Shown here: in pieces, positions 17,748 through 28,594 of the stretch
Layout of the letters: each line of letters starts with the position of its first letter
Numbering within the stretch: position 1 is the first letter of the stretch
Assembly: GCA_003615045.1 (NCBI GenBank)
Contig: ML014177.1
Location: 1-64,000, forward strand
Length of the DNA stretch: 64,000 bases
Source: Caulochytrium protostelioides
Lineage: Eukaryota; Chytridiomycota; Caulochytriomycetes; Caulochytriales; Caulochytriaceae
Reading direction: 5' to 3'
Translations under genes and position numbers: made by a program
The notes under the pieces: generated by a model
Databases searched by the model: none
Seen by the model: only the letters and a program-made list of their open reading frames with translations
What the model was told of the DNA's origin: nothing

Positions 17748-18748
17748 ATGACGTCTGTTGAGCGCACATTACTCGTGGTTCCTAAGGTCAACATCTACAG
17801 TATCCCGCCGCTCGTCTCGAGTCGAGGTTACCGGGCTTCCGACTGGCCGCCCGAGGCGCATATTTGGACGGGGCGGCTGCGCGTTCTCATTTCTGGTGCA
17901 CAAGCCACCATCGCGCTCGAAGATGCTGCCACGGGTGAACTCTTTGCATCTTGTCCATATGACGGGCCGCGAGCTGTAGAACCTGTGACTGACTCCAGCC
18001 GCTACTTTGTGATCCGCGTGGTAAACACAGCAACATGTAAATGACCTCGAAACGACCAGGTTATGCCGATAACGATCACTCTTCCTTCAGTGCAGAATTA
18101 GAGTACTCACAATGGAATCCCGGTAGATCACCGATCGCGAATATGCAAGATCTTGTCAATGATGAATCTTGATATTGTAGCACAACGGGCTTTTCTGGGG
18201 CTCGGCTTTGATGACCGCTCGGATGCGTTTGATCTGAATGTGGTCTTGCAAGATTTTGCCAGGTAAGGCATCGCTCCGGCGGACATTCATCCATATGTTT
18301 TGATGGGCATCTAAGTCTGCCATCGCTCGACGCTAACAGGAGCTCTTCATTTCTCCGTTCGTTATCTGATCTTCAGAGTGGAGCTAGCGAAAACGAAAAG
18401 CAAAGCGGCTCCACCTGATCCAGCTCTGAAACTGAGCGAGGGCCAAACCATCCACATCAAGCTCAAAGAGGTAACATAGTTCGACTTTTCTCTATGCGCG
18501 CTCCCAGTGTTTAACGAGAATGCGTTAAACTCAATATACCGAGAATGCAGTCCTCACCTGTCGATATAATATATTTGCATTAGACGGACCAGCTGTTCGC
18601 CGCACCAGCCGCTGTACAGCAACCAACTGCCGCCTCGTTGTTGGCCCCGCCACCCTCTCGCTCGGGTGCCTCGAGCTCTGATACCCGCTCACTCAGATCA
18701 GCAGAGACATCGCCGGCTGATTGGGACGATTTTGGCGACTTCCAATGA
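17748..18748 (+). CDS. NECAP: NECAP-type adaptin-ear-binding coat-associated protein, four exons
   Basis: Endocytic accessory protein whose PHear domain binds AP-2 and clathrin-coat partners. Exons by eye: 17748-18036, 18181-18262, 18377-18470, 18584-18748; all introns are GT-AG (GTAAAT, GTAAGG, GTAACA donors) and phases 1, 2, 0 keep the frame, giving 209 residues. The PHear domain spans residues 7 to about 150: [45 protein letters not shown], then [18 protein letters not shown], and [12 protein letters not shown], all family hallmarks. The tail is Ala/Pro/Ser-rich and ends [10 protein letters not shown], matching the acidic WxxF-type ear-binding motifs at the C-terminus of NECAPs. The gene is convergent with TUBE1, with only 31 bp between the two stop codons. 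Confidence 0.93.
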
Positions 18749-18779
18749 TGTGGTATGGTTTACGAATCTCGGAAAATTA

Positions 18780-20237
18780 TCAGCCGGATACGCTGGGCGG
18801 AGGCTTCCCGCTCTCGTGGTATTGCGCCACAACATCGCGTAAGTTGTCGAGCGCTTGGGTGAATTGGCTGACCTCCAGAAACTGCAAGTAGTGATGCAGG
18901 TTGGCGCGTCGCCGATACAGGCGCAGAAAGCGTCGCTCCATCTCTTGGAAACACTTCAGAATCGACGTGTTATTCGCGAGTGTGAGAATGCCTCGGCTCC
19001 CTGTATATGACGGTTTATAGCATAATCCGACTTTCCAGGCGTCCGCTTGCCAATGAACGAAGGTCATCTGGCCTCGGAGGAGATCGACATTGCGGCGGAT
19101 GTCGACCAGCGTAAAGGGGCCGCGCAACAACAACGCGCAGGCGAGATAGGTTCCGCGGGACGGCTCGGCCGCCATTAGCTGGGTTTTCGGATGGAGAATC
19201 TCGCGGAAGATGGTTGCGCTTTGCGCTGGCTTGAGCGCGGTCAAGCCGAGCGATGGGGACGAGGGAATACTGGCCAACACAAACTTTTGGCGAGGGAAGG
19301 GCACCAAGTTAGTGACGATGTCGTTTAGATCGACATTCATCCCGCCCTCGAATCGCATGGAAGACGTCATATCCAACAGCACCCGACCCGCAAGTGAATT
19401 GGCCGCGTCCCAGACCCGCCGTTCCTTGAAATCGCTCGAGAGGTGCTGATGCGTCTTGACTTGTGCCAATGATCTCTTGGCTTTGCTAAAGATAACCGGT
19501 GACGCCTCGGTGCCGCCCGCAGCGAGAGCCAACCCGGGGCCAGGTGTTTCTGATGCACGATGTGCATCGCCCGCCATCTTCAGCAAGTGGTTATTGTCGA
19601 GCGGCAGGACGCAATCTGCGGATCGGATCAGGGCATCGAGCGCGAGGATACTGTTGTAAGGCGAGGTCACAACGTCATCCACTTCACTCGGCCACGCGGC
19701 CATCGAGAACTTGTACTGGGTGGGCCACATGTCGCTGATCAGGTCAAACACATAGGAACCCAGTCCCGAGCCGGTGCCACCGCCCAGCGAATGGGTCATA
19801 AAGATGCCCTGCAAGACATCACAGCGCTCGGCCTGGCGCCGTAGTGTCTCCTCGATCCGCTCGTGGTAGAGCTCGCCATACTCAACGTACCCGCGGCCCC
19901 AGTTGTTCCCACAGCCGGACTGGCTTGTAATATACTGGTCTTCACCAAAGAAATGGCCTAATGGACTGCTTCGGATGTGATTGATCACGCCTTCTTCCAT
20001 GTCGATGGCCACCCCGCGCACCTTCAAATCATGTATGCGTTCGGTCTCGTCGAACGCATGGGAGGACTTGGCAGCGGGATGCGACCGCCGCGGGTTATTT
20101 CGGAAGAAGGTTGACATGGCACTATCGAAGTAGCCATGCGGATTGTGTGCCGCATGTTCCTGCAGCGCCATCTCCCAAAATCGGGATCCGATCTGATTGC
20201 CGCATTGTCCGACTTGGATGACGATGTTCTGCGCCAT
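18780..20237 (-). CDS. TUBE1: Epsilon-tubulin
   Basis: Tubulin family member needed for stable triplet microtubules of centrioles and basal bodies. From ATG at 20237 the protein is 485 residues. MAQNIVIQVGQCGNQIGSRF opens it as in all tubulins, and the GTP-binding signature GGGTGSG is at 152-158. Features that mark it as epsilon rather than alpha, beta, gamma or delta are AAHNPHGYFDSAMSTFFRN, IDMEEGVINHI, SGCGNNWGRGYVEYG, FEGGMNVDLNDIVTNLVPFP and the ending RLYRRRANLHHYLQF. A segment around residues 235-270 (Gly/Ala/Thr-rich) is the variable loop also present in other epsilon-tubulins. The frame extends ten codons upstream only to a TTG, so the conserved MAQ start is taken. Epsilon-tubulin is found only in lineages with centrioles, so it supports a zoosporic organism. 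Confidence 0.95.
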   Translation of the reverse strand: MAQNIVIQVGQCGNQIGSRFWEMALQEHAAHNPHGYFDSAMSTFFRNNPRRSHPAAKSSHAFDETERIHDLKVRGVAIDMEEGVINHIRSSPLGHFFGEDQYITSQSGCGNNWGRGYVEYGELYHERIEETLRRQAERCDVLQGIFMTHSLGGGTGSGLGSYVFDLISDMWPTQYKFSMAAWPSEVDDVVTSPYNSILALDALIRSADCVLPLDNNHLLKMAGDAHRASETPGPGLALAAGGTEASPVIFSKAKRSLAQVKTHQHLSSDFKERRVWDAANSLAGRVLLDMTSSMRFEGGMNVDLNDIVTNLVPFPRQKFVLASIPSSPSLGLTALKPAQSATIFREILHPKTQLMAAEPSRGTYLACALLLRGPFTLVDIRRNVDLLRGQMTFVHWQADAWKVGLCYKPSYTGSRGILTLANNTSILKCFQEMERRFLRLYRRRANLHHYLQFLEVSQFTQALDNLRDVVAQYHESGKPPPSVSG

Positions 20238-21061
20238 ACCTGGAGGCCGCGCCGTCGCGTCAATCAATGATCCTGAGGGTTCACTGTCGGTCTCGAGATG
20301 GATCAGCCAAGCTCAAACGCGCTGAGCTGGAGTGGCCTGGGCAATGGCGCCATATCAATGCGCATACGGAAGGCATAAGACTGCAGGAGTAATAGCGTGC
20401 ACGGTTCCGGCGCCCCTGTCGACGCCGTGATGTTTCGATGAGGTACGGGTCGCGCAGGATCAACATGCAGCGAAGCGGAACAAAACAGTAAGCATGATCT
20501 GATTCTGACGTTTGGATCAACGTTCCATCTTAATTTTTCTTCGGTTGCTCCAGTCATCACCGACTCCGCTCCGCATATGTCGTCGATGCCTCAAGGCGAA
20601 GCTTGCGAAAAGCGAATCTAGCATCCAAGCCACTCCGCTGGGGGTCCCCCTCCTTGCGAGCCGTTGCTGTGGCGCCTTCATTCCCTCGATTCGAATGGGG
20701 CACGCCCATGGCAAGTGACAGGCCGGCCCACAGACCCCGTTCGACCCATCCATCCATCCATCCATCCATCCATCCACCCGTTACGGCCACTGACCACGTC
20801 CTCCCACCATACATGTATACAACTGAACATCGAGGACATGTCGCATCCAATGCCGCGTCGCTATCGAAGGGCCCTCACGACGGGTTAACGTACATGTACA
20901 TTTGTCTCGAAGGCACTTCTATGAAGAAAGGGAACACTAGAATTCAGTGCTCGTCCTCGTCCGCGCATAACGTACTCTCCTTAGCTCGCTTCTAGTTAGG
21001 CAAGCTAACCCCCTCTCACCTTTCCCCCGTTTCCTTTTCTCAACCGGTACAAGCTCTTCAA
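20238..21061. other. Divergent promoter region of TUBE1 and RPS2
   Basis: About 820 nt shared by two head-to-head genes. Contains a CCAT microsatellite and, immediately before the RPS2 ATG, a long pyrimidine-rich stretch (about 21008-21045), typical of ribosomal protein genes. Short open frames over the microsatellite are artefacts of the repeat. Confidence 0.6.
20746..20773. repeat. (CCAT)7 microsatellite
   Basis: Seven perfect CCAT units in tandem from 20746 to 20773 in the intergenic space between TUBE1 and RPS2. Confidence 0.95.
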
Positions 21062-21847
21062 ATGGCCGACGCTCCGTCTGCCGAAGGTCGTGGTCGCGGC
21101 GGCTTCGGCCGCGGCCGTGGTGGCGCCCGCGGTCGCGGTGGTGCCCGCGGCCGTGGCCGCGGTCGCAAGGACGACGAGTCCAAGGGCTGGGTCCCCGTGA
21201 CCAAGCTCGGCCGCCTTGTTCAGGACGGCAAGATCAAGTCCATCGAGGAGATCTACCTGTTCTCGCTCCCGATCAAGGAGTACCAGATCGTGGACCACTT
21301 CCTCCCCACCCTCAAGGATGAGGTCATGAAGATTCACCCCGTCCAGAAGCAGACCCGCGCCGGCCAGCGCACCCGCTTCAAGGCCTACGTCGTCGTCGGT
21401 GACTCCAACGGCCACGTCGGTCTCGGTGTCAAGTGCTCCAAGGAGGTCGCCACCGCCATCCGCTCGGCCATTATCCTCGCTAAGCTCGCCGTTGTTCCCG
21501 TCCGTCGCGGCTACTGGGGTACTGTTCTCGGCTCTCCCCACACCGTCCCCGCCAAGATGACCGGCAAGTCGGGCTCCGTCGTGTCCCGTCTGATCCCCGC
21601 GCCCCGCGGTACCGGTCTCGTTGCTGGCCCTGTCCCCAAGAAGATCCTGGGCCTCGCCGGTATCTCGGACTGCTACACCCAGGCCACCGGTTCCACCTCC
21701 ACCATGGGTAACTTCGTGAAGGCTACCTTCCAGGCCATTGCCAACACCTACGGCTTCCTTTCCCCCGAGCTCTGGCAGGAGACCGACTTCACCAAGTCGC
21801 CCTACCAGGAATGGTCCGAGTGGCTCGCCAAGCACCACAAGAAGTAA
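21062..21847 (+). CDS. RPS2: 40S ribosomal protein uS5 (RPS2)
   Basis: Small-subunit ribosomal protein near the mRNA entry and decoding site. 261 residues, the usual length for eukaryotic S2. An N-terminal Arg-Gly repeat ([18 protein letters not shown], residues 10-36) is the methylated RGG tail known from this protein. Then [18 protein letters not shown] and the S5 domain ([46 protein letters not shown]), and a C-terminal eukaryote-specific part ending EWLAKHHKK. Codon use is strongly biased to C/G endings and a few preferred codons, consistent with high expression. The leader is pyrimidine-rich. Single exon. Confidence 0.97.
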   Translation: MADAPSAEGRGRGGFGRGRGGARGRGGARGRGRGRKDDESKGWVPVTKLGRLVQDGKIKSIEEIYLFSLPIKEYQIVDHFLPTLKDEVMKIHPVQKQTRAGQRTRFKAYVVVGDSNGHVGLGVKCSKEVATAIRSAIILAKLAVVPVRRGYWGTVLGSPHTVPAKMTGKSGSVVSRLIPAPRGTGLVAGPVPKKILGLAGISDCYTQATGSTSTMGNFVKATFQAIANTYGFLSPELWQETDFTKSPYQEWSEWLAKHHKK

Positions 21848-21959
21848 ACGCGCTTCTTGTCAGCATCAGATCGCGGCTCCTGCCCCTCGGTGGATGTCAT
21901 TTGCATGTGTAAATCTTATATTGGCATGTGCTGATCTTATATTTTTGGAACGTACGTAA

Positions 21960-21977
21960 CATACGTGGCAACGTATG
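21960..21977. repeat. Short palindrome downstream of RPS2
   Basis: Arms CATACGT (21960-21966) and ACGTATG (21971-21977) with a 4-nt loop, 113 nt past the RPS2 stop codon. The same core appears in the palindrome after eIF2-beta. Confidence 0.75.
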
Positions 21978-22066
21978 CTCAGATACAGGCATCATCACCT
22001 AACACAATTACCATCCTCTTCTGGGTGTCCCACAGGGCTCCGCCGCGGCGGCATTCCGAATTGGGT

Positions 22067-23140
22067 TCATCGTCGGATGGGCATGCCAACCTTTGCAGAG
22101 GAGCTTGCCCGGGGATGCGGCGCAGCGCCTCCGGTTTGAGGAGTAAGGCCAGGCAGCGTCAGATGTTCAACGCGGCATTGAGATCGCGGGTCACAAACTT
22201 GCTGTTGGTGGCTTCACACCACAGCAAACCTCAGACCACGATCCCCTAGCGCCGGTGTTGCCCGAACTTCAGGACCACATTCGTATACACCGGGGTCCTG
22301 CGGAACGGGTTGACTGCCCTCAGCGCGGTCGGGGGGCGCCCGCCTGGGACGCTCGAGACATTGACACGACCGTCGTGTCCCGGATTGTTGCCTTTGTCAG
22401 GACTTGATTCGCCTCGGCATGCACCTGGGTCGTCAGGAATTCGTCGACCAGAACAATGCCGAATCACTGGGCCACTTTTGCATATTTTTACAGGCCCCAT
22501 TCGTTTCGGCATGCATCCAGGTCGTCCGGAACTCGTCGACCAGGGCGATATGGGAAGCGCTGGGCGCACGCCTGGTACGCCCGAGCTGTTGGAACAGAGA
22601 TCTCGCCCTTGCCCCAAGGGGCAAGCTTAGATGCGCCATAAGCGATCACCACTTCAGCGACCATGGGCTTCGTCTCCGTGGCCGCCCCCTCGGCAGCGCG
22701 GTTCAAGAACGGGGCAAACACGCGTTGCTTGCTACTGTACAGCCACAGGCGCTGGCGTGCCCCGCCAGGCTTCAGGGACTCGGTCCACAGTGGCTCGTAC
22801 GTGGCAAGCCACATCTCCCGGAACTGGTGCTACGCGGCGAGCGCTATGTCTTCGATGCTGAACTCCGACAGCCGCTGCAGCGGCTCGTGGAGATCGGGCT
22901 GCCAAGTCTCTTACTGTTTGGGCTGCTTTGATGCCGGCTTCCACATCGTACCGTTTTCTCGTCAGCTTCAAGCTGTCGACATGACCGTCGGACCGCTCTA
23001 TCGCCATGTAGAAGAAAATGGTGCTGCCCGGGTCGCTTTTGAGGATGCAGTGTTTTTAGGCTATCTGCCAAATTTATTTAGGCTATCTGCCAAATGGATC
23101 CTGGTCTTGGGCAAGGTGACCAGGGCAGGCACGTCGTCGG
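22067..23140 (-). pseudogene. Fanzor copy C, decayed and apparently recombinant
   Basis: Third Fanzor relic, same orientation as copy A. Reading the minus strand: DDVPALVTLPKTRIHLADSL, an 18-nt tandem duplication (23054-23092) that breaks the frame just before the DPG motif, then MAIERSDGHVDSLKLTRKRY, DVEAGIKAAQ, a frameshift, LQRLSEFSIEDIALAA, a stop, MWLATYEPLWTESLKPGG, SSKQRVFAPFLNRAAEGA, MVAEVVIAYGASKLAP and ALVDEFRTTWMHAE. After about 95 nt a second DEF block (VDEFLTTQVHAE) follows, then NPGHDGRV as in copy A, GLLWCEATNSKFVTRDLNAALNI and a stop. The conserved terminal TGA is at 22067-22069. Blocks near 22440-22500 match copy B, whereas 22270-22420 match copy A, so C combines both types. 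Multiple stops and frameshifts exclude function as written. Confidence 0.85.
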
Positions 23141-26100
23141 CCGTTTCCACTTACATTAGCGGGATGATCTGGGTCAGCAAGTCGGTCGGGGCATCATCGC
23201 ATGCGTGACCTACTTCGCGAGAAGATTCTTACGTGGACAGGGGGCTACCATTGTAAAGGCCGTCTATGTGAAAACGGATGCATAATGCTAAGCGTCGGTG
23301 CGCACGCCGGATAAACCTCCAGGTGGGCGATGACCGCCTGATCTATCATCTAATAGCTCGATACTGGATCAGGATGGATCGGATGGATCGGAATGGACCG
23401 GAACAAGCAGATGTCCATCGTGTATGTGTGCCGGGTCTCACAAATAATGCTCCTTGGCTCGAGCCTGCCAGGCAGGCCTCCTGACCGGATCACATACCCA
23501 AACAAACAACGGGCGATGATGCGCTTTGATGCCGTTTTGCACTATCAGGGCGGCCGGGCTGTGACGTCGTCGCCCCGGCTGATTGGCTTCGCCCTCTGCC
23601 GCGCCTTCCGTGAAGGAGCATCACGATCACTCCACACTGACCCGTCGGGAAAAACGCTGTGGCGATTCAGCCAAGACATACCATCGGCCAAGCTAGGGAT
23701 CATAAGCCCATCTCTCACGGCCGCCAACGAAGCGCGCATGAAACGGTCTCGATCGACATGGATATATGGCAAGCATATCTGGCGCGCGTATCTGGCGTGC
23801 GTATCCAGCATGGCTGTCTGCCATTGTCGGTCTCAACCTTAGGCATAGCCCGCAGCCAGGCCCAACCCCGGTCATCGGCGATCCTTGATGACCACCTAGC
23901 CCATGCTGAAGTTGGGGACGCCGCGTTAGATGGCGACGGAGACCCTGAATGGGGGACGAGCGGGCGCAAGTCAAAAGAGGCGGAGACAGCCCGCAAAGCC
24001 GACGGGTCGCGCCGCGCGACGACTGTCACGTCATCCAGTCCGTTGCCAGGGGCTGTCCCGATGCGGGCTGCGGAGCGGCGCATCGGGGACACGCATGCGC
24101 CGACTTCATCGTGGGGGCCAAAAACCCCGTCCCGTGATGCTGCGCGCTGCTCATCGTGCCTACTGACGATGTTGCATGTGCCGATCGCCTGCAAAAAGTT
24201 ATGCAGCTGGGGGCTTCTCGAGACATCCCCCAGCGCTCCACGGAAATGAAACATAAGCCGACACCGCGGTCGGCGAACAAAGCAATGCATTCGCCCGGCG
24301 TTTCGGTATCGGCATTAGCCGGAGAATACGGCATGTGCGCCAGCAGCGCGCGACAGCCACGCCAACGTTTCCACTGACGCCTTCTCCGCCACAAACAAGC
24401 AGAAAGCCGAGGCGGCTCGGGCTACACCATCAAGCGGTGAAAACAAAATAATGTCTTAACAGAGAAGGCGGATGGCACTGGACCTTTGCGCTTGAAATCC
24501 CGGTCGTTCTAGGGCGAACTGACCATCAGCAGGTGCGCTGACTAACCCGATTGAGTCTCTCGAATCCATTGTGGTACTCCAATATCACGTGTGAGAAGCG
24601 CCGCAACCCTGTGATCCGTAAGCTTCGATAACAAACCGCAGAAGTCAACTTTCCATGATGCAAACACCCTGCATTGTCGATTTTCTTGCCCCCCTCATCC
24701 CCCGAGGTCCCCACCGCCTCCGGCGTGTTGTGGCAAGTGCAATATGCGTCTCGAAAGGGCCAATATTTTTTTACGAACACTCACCCTTGAGACGACCGAG
24801 CGCGAACGCCAATATTGCTGGAAAGAGAAAAATGACCATTCTTGCGAGCGCCGAGGTGGCGGGCGGACCCGACCGTTGGGCCTTGCCTGAGACATCGCCT
24901 TGGAAGGTAGGGGACAACGCCGAATGAGCAGCGGACGGTTCCGCCAGCCTAACCCATCGGGAGCCCACGGCATGACCCGATGCCTCCCTGTTTCTTTACG
25001 GACGGGCCGATGAAGGCGGGATGACTCCAGCAGCCAAGCTCCTATCGCTCACAATGTCTAGCGTTGTCTTTTGCCTACCGGAAGGGGCCGATGGGCCCAA
25101 CTGTCTGCGCCGCGCTCGTCAGTGTGGGCTACGGAAACAACACGGGGGGCCCTTGTTCGTCCATCCCATCGTCGGCAGCAAGTGGCCCTTGCAACCCTGA
25201 CGGCATCCAGCGCCTGCGGTCCCCTGACATCGCCGGCCGGCCCGCCGCGGCATGGTGGCACGGGTCTTCAGGGCAGTGCGCCAATTCCTCAGACCCCTCG
25301 CGCACCATCGTGCTGCCGACTGGCCCTGACGGCTCGCTATGCATGCTTGAGGTCGCCGGACCATCATCTGGGCACATCCGTGATCTAGAGCAGCCTGGCG
25401 CAGGGAGCTCGTCTCGCCCCAGCATGAAGCGTGCCCTCACACGGCCCTGCCCTTTCACATTGTTGTCATCATGTTCCCTTTTTTTGCTCTTTTCCGCCGC
25501 GCGGTTCTACGGGCCCGCCGGCCCTCGGCAAGGCCGCGATATCAAGCCTTCCCTGATATTGCGGTCGCCCACTCCCTCATCCTCCCTCCTCGGGGCCGAA
25601 CACTGGCCGAGCACAGCATGACGGTGGCGGGAGGGGCGGGCAGCGGTCTGGAGATGCGAAGAGCCATGTGCAGGAGGCCGCGTGAGTGTGTGTGCCCCTG
25701 CTCCGACGGGCCGGTCATAATAAAATCGCTCGTTTTTTTTTTCTTGAAGCCACGAAGCGGTGGTGGGCGATGAAAACGCCGTGGCGGGGAGGAGAGGGGT
25801 CGGGGGGAGGAGGAGAGGGGACGCGACGCAGTACACGCGCGTGCCAGCGGTCATTGAGCGGCCACTCAGCCGTTTGCGGGCCTTATACCGCTTTGTCTGC
25901 ATCAATTGTGATTCTGCTTGGAGGCACGCTCGTGCTGTCAGCAACTCTGACATGAGCTGTGCCGGGCTGCTCCACATTCAGCCGATGTGGCGGGGCCCGG
26001 CTCCCCTCCGGATGTGGCCTCGCTGTGGGGAGCGCTGCCACTGCCCAAGGCCATGACGATGGCGGTGGCCATCCTTCGCGGCGATGATGATCCGATGGCA

Positions 26101-28594
26101 GCCGATGATCCAAGACAGGAAGCAAGCTTCATTGACGTTGTGCCCACGCGCAGGCCGCACGATACACAACGAGCCATGGTCTCCGTCCTTTGAGGACGCG
26201 GCGGATCGTTTCGACCCGCGCCACGCCCTCGGAGCATAAGGACGACCAGCCCGGCGCTTCATGCAACAACAACATTCGAGATCCGTGTTCATATCTGCAA
26301 TCTCTCACCTGTCGTCTAACCAGCGTACAAAGTTCCGTTGCCAAGGTCACTATAAAATCTGGTGTTGTCCCACGAGCCTCTCTCACCCTTTTCGTAGGGC
26401 GTCCAGACCGCCAACACGTCGATTCACGACGCCTCGTTGACCCCATACCCCACACCCCACACCCGCTTTGCCTGGTGCCGCGAAAAGACGAAGAACCCGC
26501 CCCGTTTCTCGCCTTGGGTTCGCTCCTCTGTGGGTCCCTTGCTCCTCCGACCCCCTCCCCCCGACCTCACTCATCCTAGCCTCCCTCCCCCTGCCCTTCG
26601 CTCTCCTGTTGCTCGTCCTCGTATCCCTCCCCAAACACTTCCATACTGCCCCTCTCCGTAGCTTACAAGGGGTCGCGTTCACTCGGTTTCTACAGCGCGT
26701 GCTTTCGTCGGACCTTCCGAACACCTGGATACTTTCGTGCAGCATCGCTTCATCGCACCATCAACGCGACTCGTCCCGGTCTTCGCGCCGTGCTTCTCAG
26801 TCACGACGTGCCAGGTCGCCGTCACACAGTCGTGGCTCACATCTCGAGAGTCGCCCACCCCTTCGCCTTTCCCTTGCCTGGGGCACCTCGTCCGTTTGCG
26901 AGGCCCCTCCTACTGGCCTTTCACGTGTTTGCGATATTGCTCAGACCCCTTGCCGTCCTGATCTACGAAACCTGACCTCTGTGAAGCGAGCGCTCCTGCT
27001 CCTCTGTGCCACCCTTGCACGGTCTTGATAGAAATCTACGTTTCATATTCGGCCTATCGCAGTCCCCATATATTACTCGCGAGCCGTTGTGCAGGTGTTT
27101 TCCTCATTCATCCATTTCTTTTTTATTTCGCGAGGGCACTGTGTCGACCCTCTTGTGAATCCCGCACATTTCCCCTTGTCGAACGCACATTGCATGCCTG
27201 CTGCCAACCGCTTTACCGCTTCATTCGTCGTCTTCATACCCGTCCATTTCGAGGCTCGCGCAGCCTGAGCCGCCTACCCCCTCGTTCTATACCCGATAGC
27301 TCCGCTGCGACGAGACGTACTTTTGCGTTTGTTGCGAGCGGCGATTTTTACCTTGTTGCTGCACCCCGACCAGATTTCCTTTTCTGTTACTTTTTCTTTC
27401 GTTTTCAACAGCTCCGGTCAAAACGCAGTGTGCTCGTGTGCTAGCGTGACTGACCCACCCGCTCCGCCTCTTGTCATCGGCCTGCGCGCCAGCCCACCGT
27501 TCACTTTTTCTCTTGCACGCGCCAGGGGTTTCTTTCCCCTTTTCTGCGTTTGAGATCATCGACTTTAGCGTATCTTGCAAGAATCGACTTTTTCCGGCTT
27601 TTCTCATCATAGAGTGGCTGAGTGGCATCTCAACTTTTTTGACGGGCTGCCTCGACGTGCGGGCGGTCGGCCGTGGAAAGTTGCTTCATAATCATACAAT
27701 CGCTCACTTCCGACGTTTGAATGCAATCGACACCGTTCGGCCGCTTGTAGTATGGCAGCGATCTTTCTGATGTGAGTAAACATCATTGTGCTCTTTCTCA
27801 TATTTCCAGATAGTTCACCACTGTTCACGCAGTAAAACAGGTTGGCCGAACTCGCTTCCTCATACCCGCGGCGGCACAGCGCCGGACTTTCTGAAAACAT
27901 TGAGCCTACAAATACCCACTTTCAGCAGATCTATTGCCCGGAATAGAACGCACGGCACAGCCTGCGCTCCATCTGGTGACACACTTGGTTGACGCCCGAT
28001 TGACCAAACACATAAACTCTAGAGATTTGCGCTCAAGGCCCACTCAACTCTTCTCTCGCGTTTGCGATCTTCTCTTCTTTTTCGATATCCGTGGCGCGCC
28101 GCCGTGGATATCAGCCTGATCTGATCCTTGCCACCGCTTCGGGGGAACTGGACCGGACCCAGAGCCATTTAGCCCCCTGTTCGAGCGACGCGGCCGATTC
28201 GCGAGACTCCGACGCGTGGCTCGGATCGCCCGCCACGGCCCCATTGACGCCACACACCGCTGCGCCACACTTTCTGGCTTCGGTCGTTCGACCTCACGGG
28301 TTTCGCACCGGCTTGGTACTACGCCTCGCACCTGGCCCGAAAGACCGCCCACGTGTGGCGTGCTTTTGTCTCTTTCTCCGGTCGTTACGTGTGTGGTCGG
28401 TGATCGAGACATCCTCTGTGTGACCTGAACCGAGACATCGGCGGTCAAGGTCGGTCGCAGCGGATAACGAACTCTCCCCTTCTGCCGCCGCAGAAGAGAG
28501 CGCTGCTTATTAAACGGCGCGTCACCGCGCCGTCGACCACGCCTTCGACGGCGTCGCTTGCACCTTTTTCGTCGCGACGAACACGCGTGCCACC
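23141..28594. other. 5.4-kb gene-poor region upstream of the C2H2 factor
   Basis: No gene can be supported. Open frames of 100-196 codons occur (for example 23659-24249 plus, 23715-24290 minus, 25064-25621 plus, 26468-27028 plus) but overlap on opposite strands, lack conserved motifs and lack a consistent codon bias. Notable local features: imperfect repeats of GGATCGGAT type near 23367-23400, repeats of GCGTATCTGGC type at 23775-23810, a T10 run at 25733-25742 and a G/A-rich run near 25780-25830. From about 26350 to 28590 the plus strand is markedly pyrimidine-rich, compatible with a long promoter and 5' leader of the transcription factor that follows. Confidence 0.5.

Noticed and set aside
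20238-20267. Ten-codon N-terminal extension of epsilon-tubulin
   Set aside because: Begins with TTG; tubulins start at the M preceding the conserved QVGQCGNQ segment.
20517-20995. Frames across the CCAT repeat encoding (MDGW)n or (HPSI)n
   Set aside because: Artefacts of a microsatellite.
25064-25621. 185-codon plus-strand frame in the gene-poor region
   Set aside because: No recognised domain, atypical composition, and overlapping frames on the other strand; not enough to call a gene.
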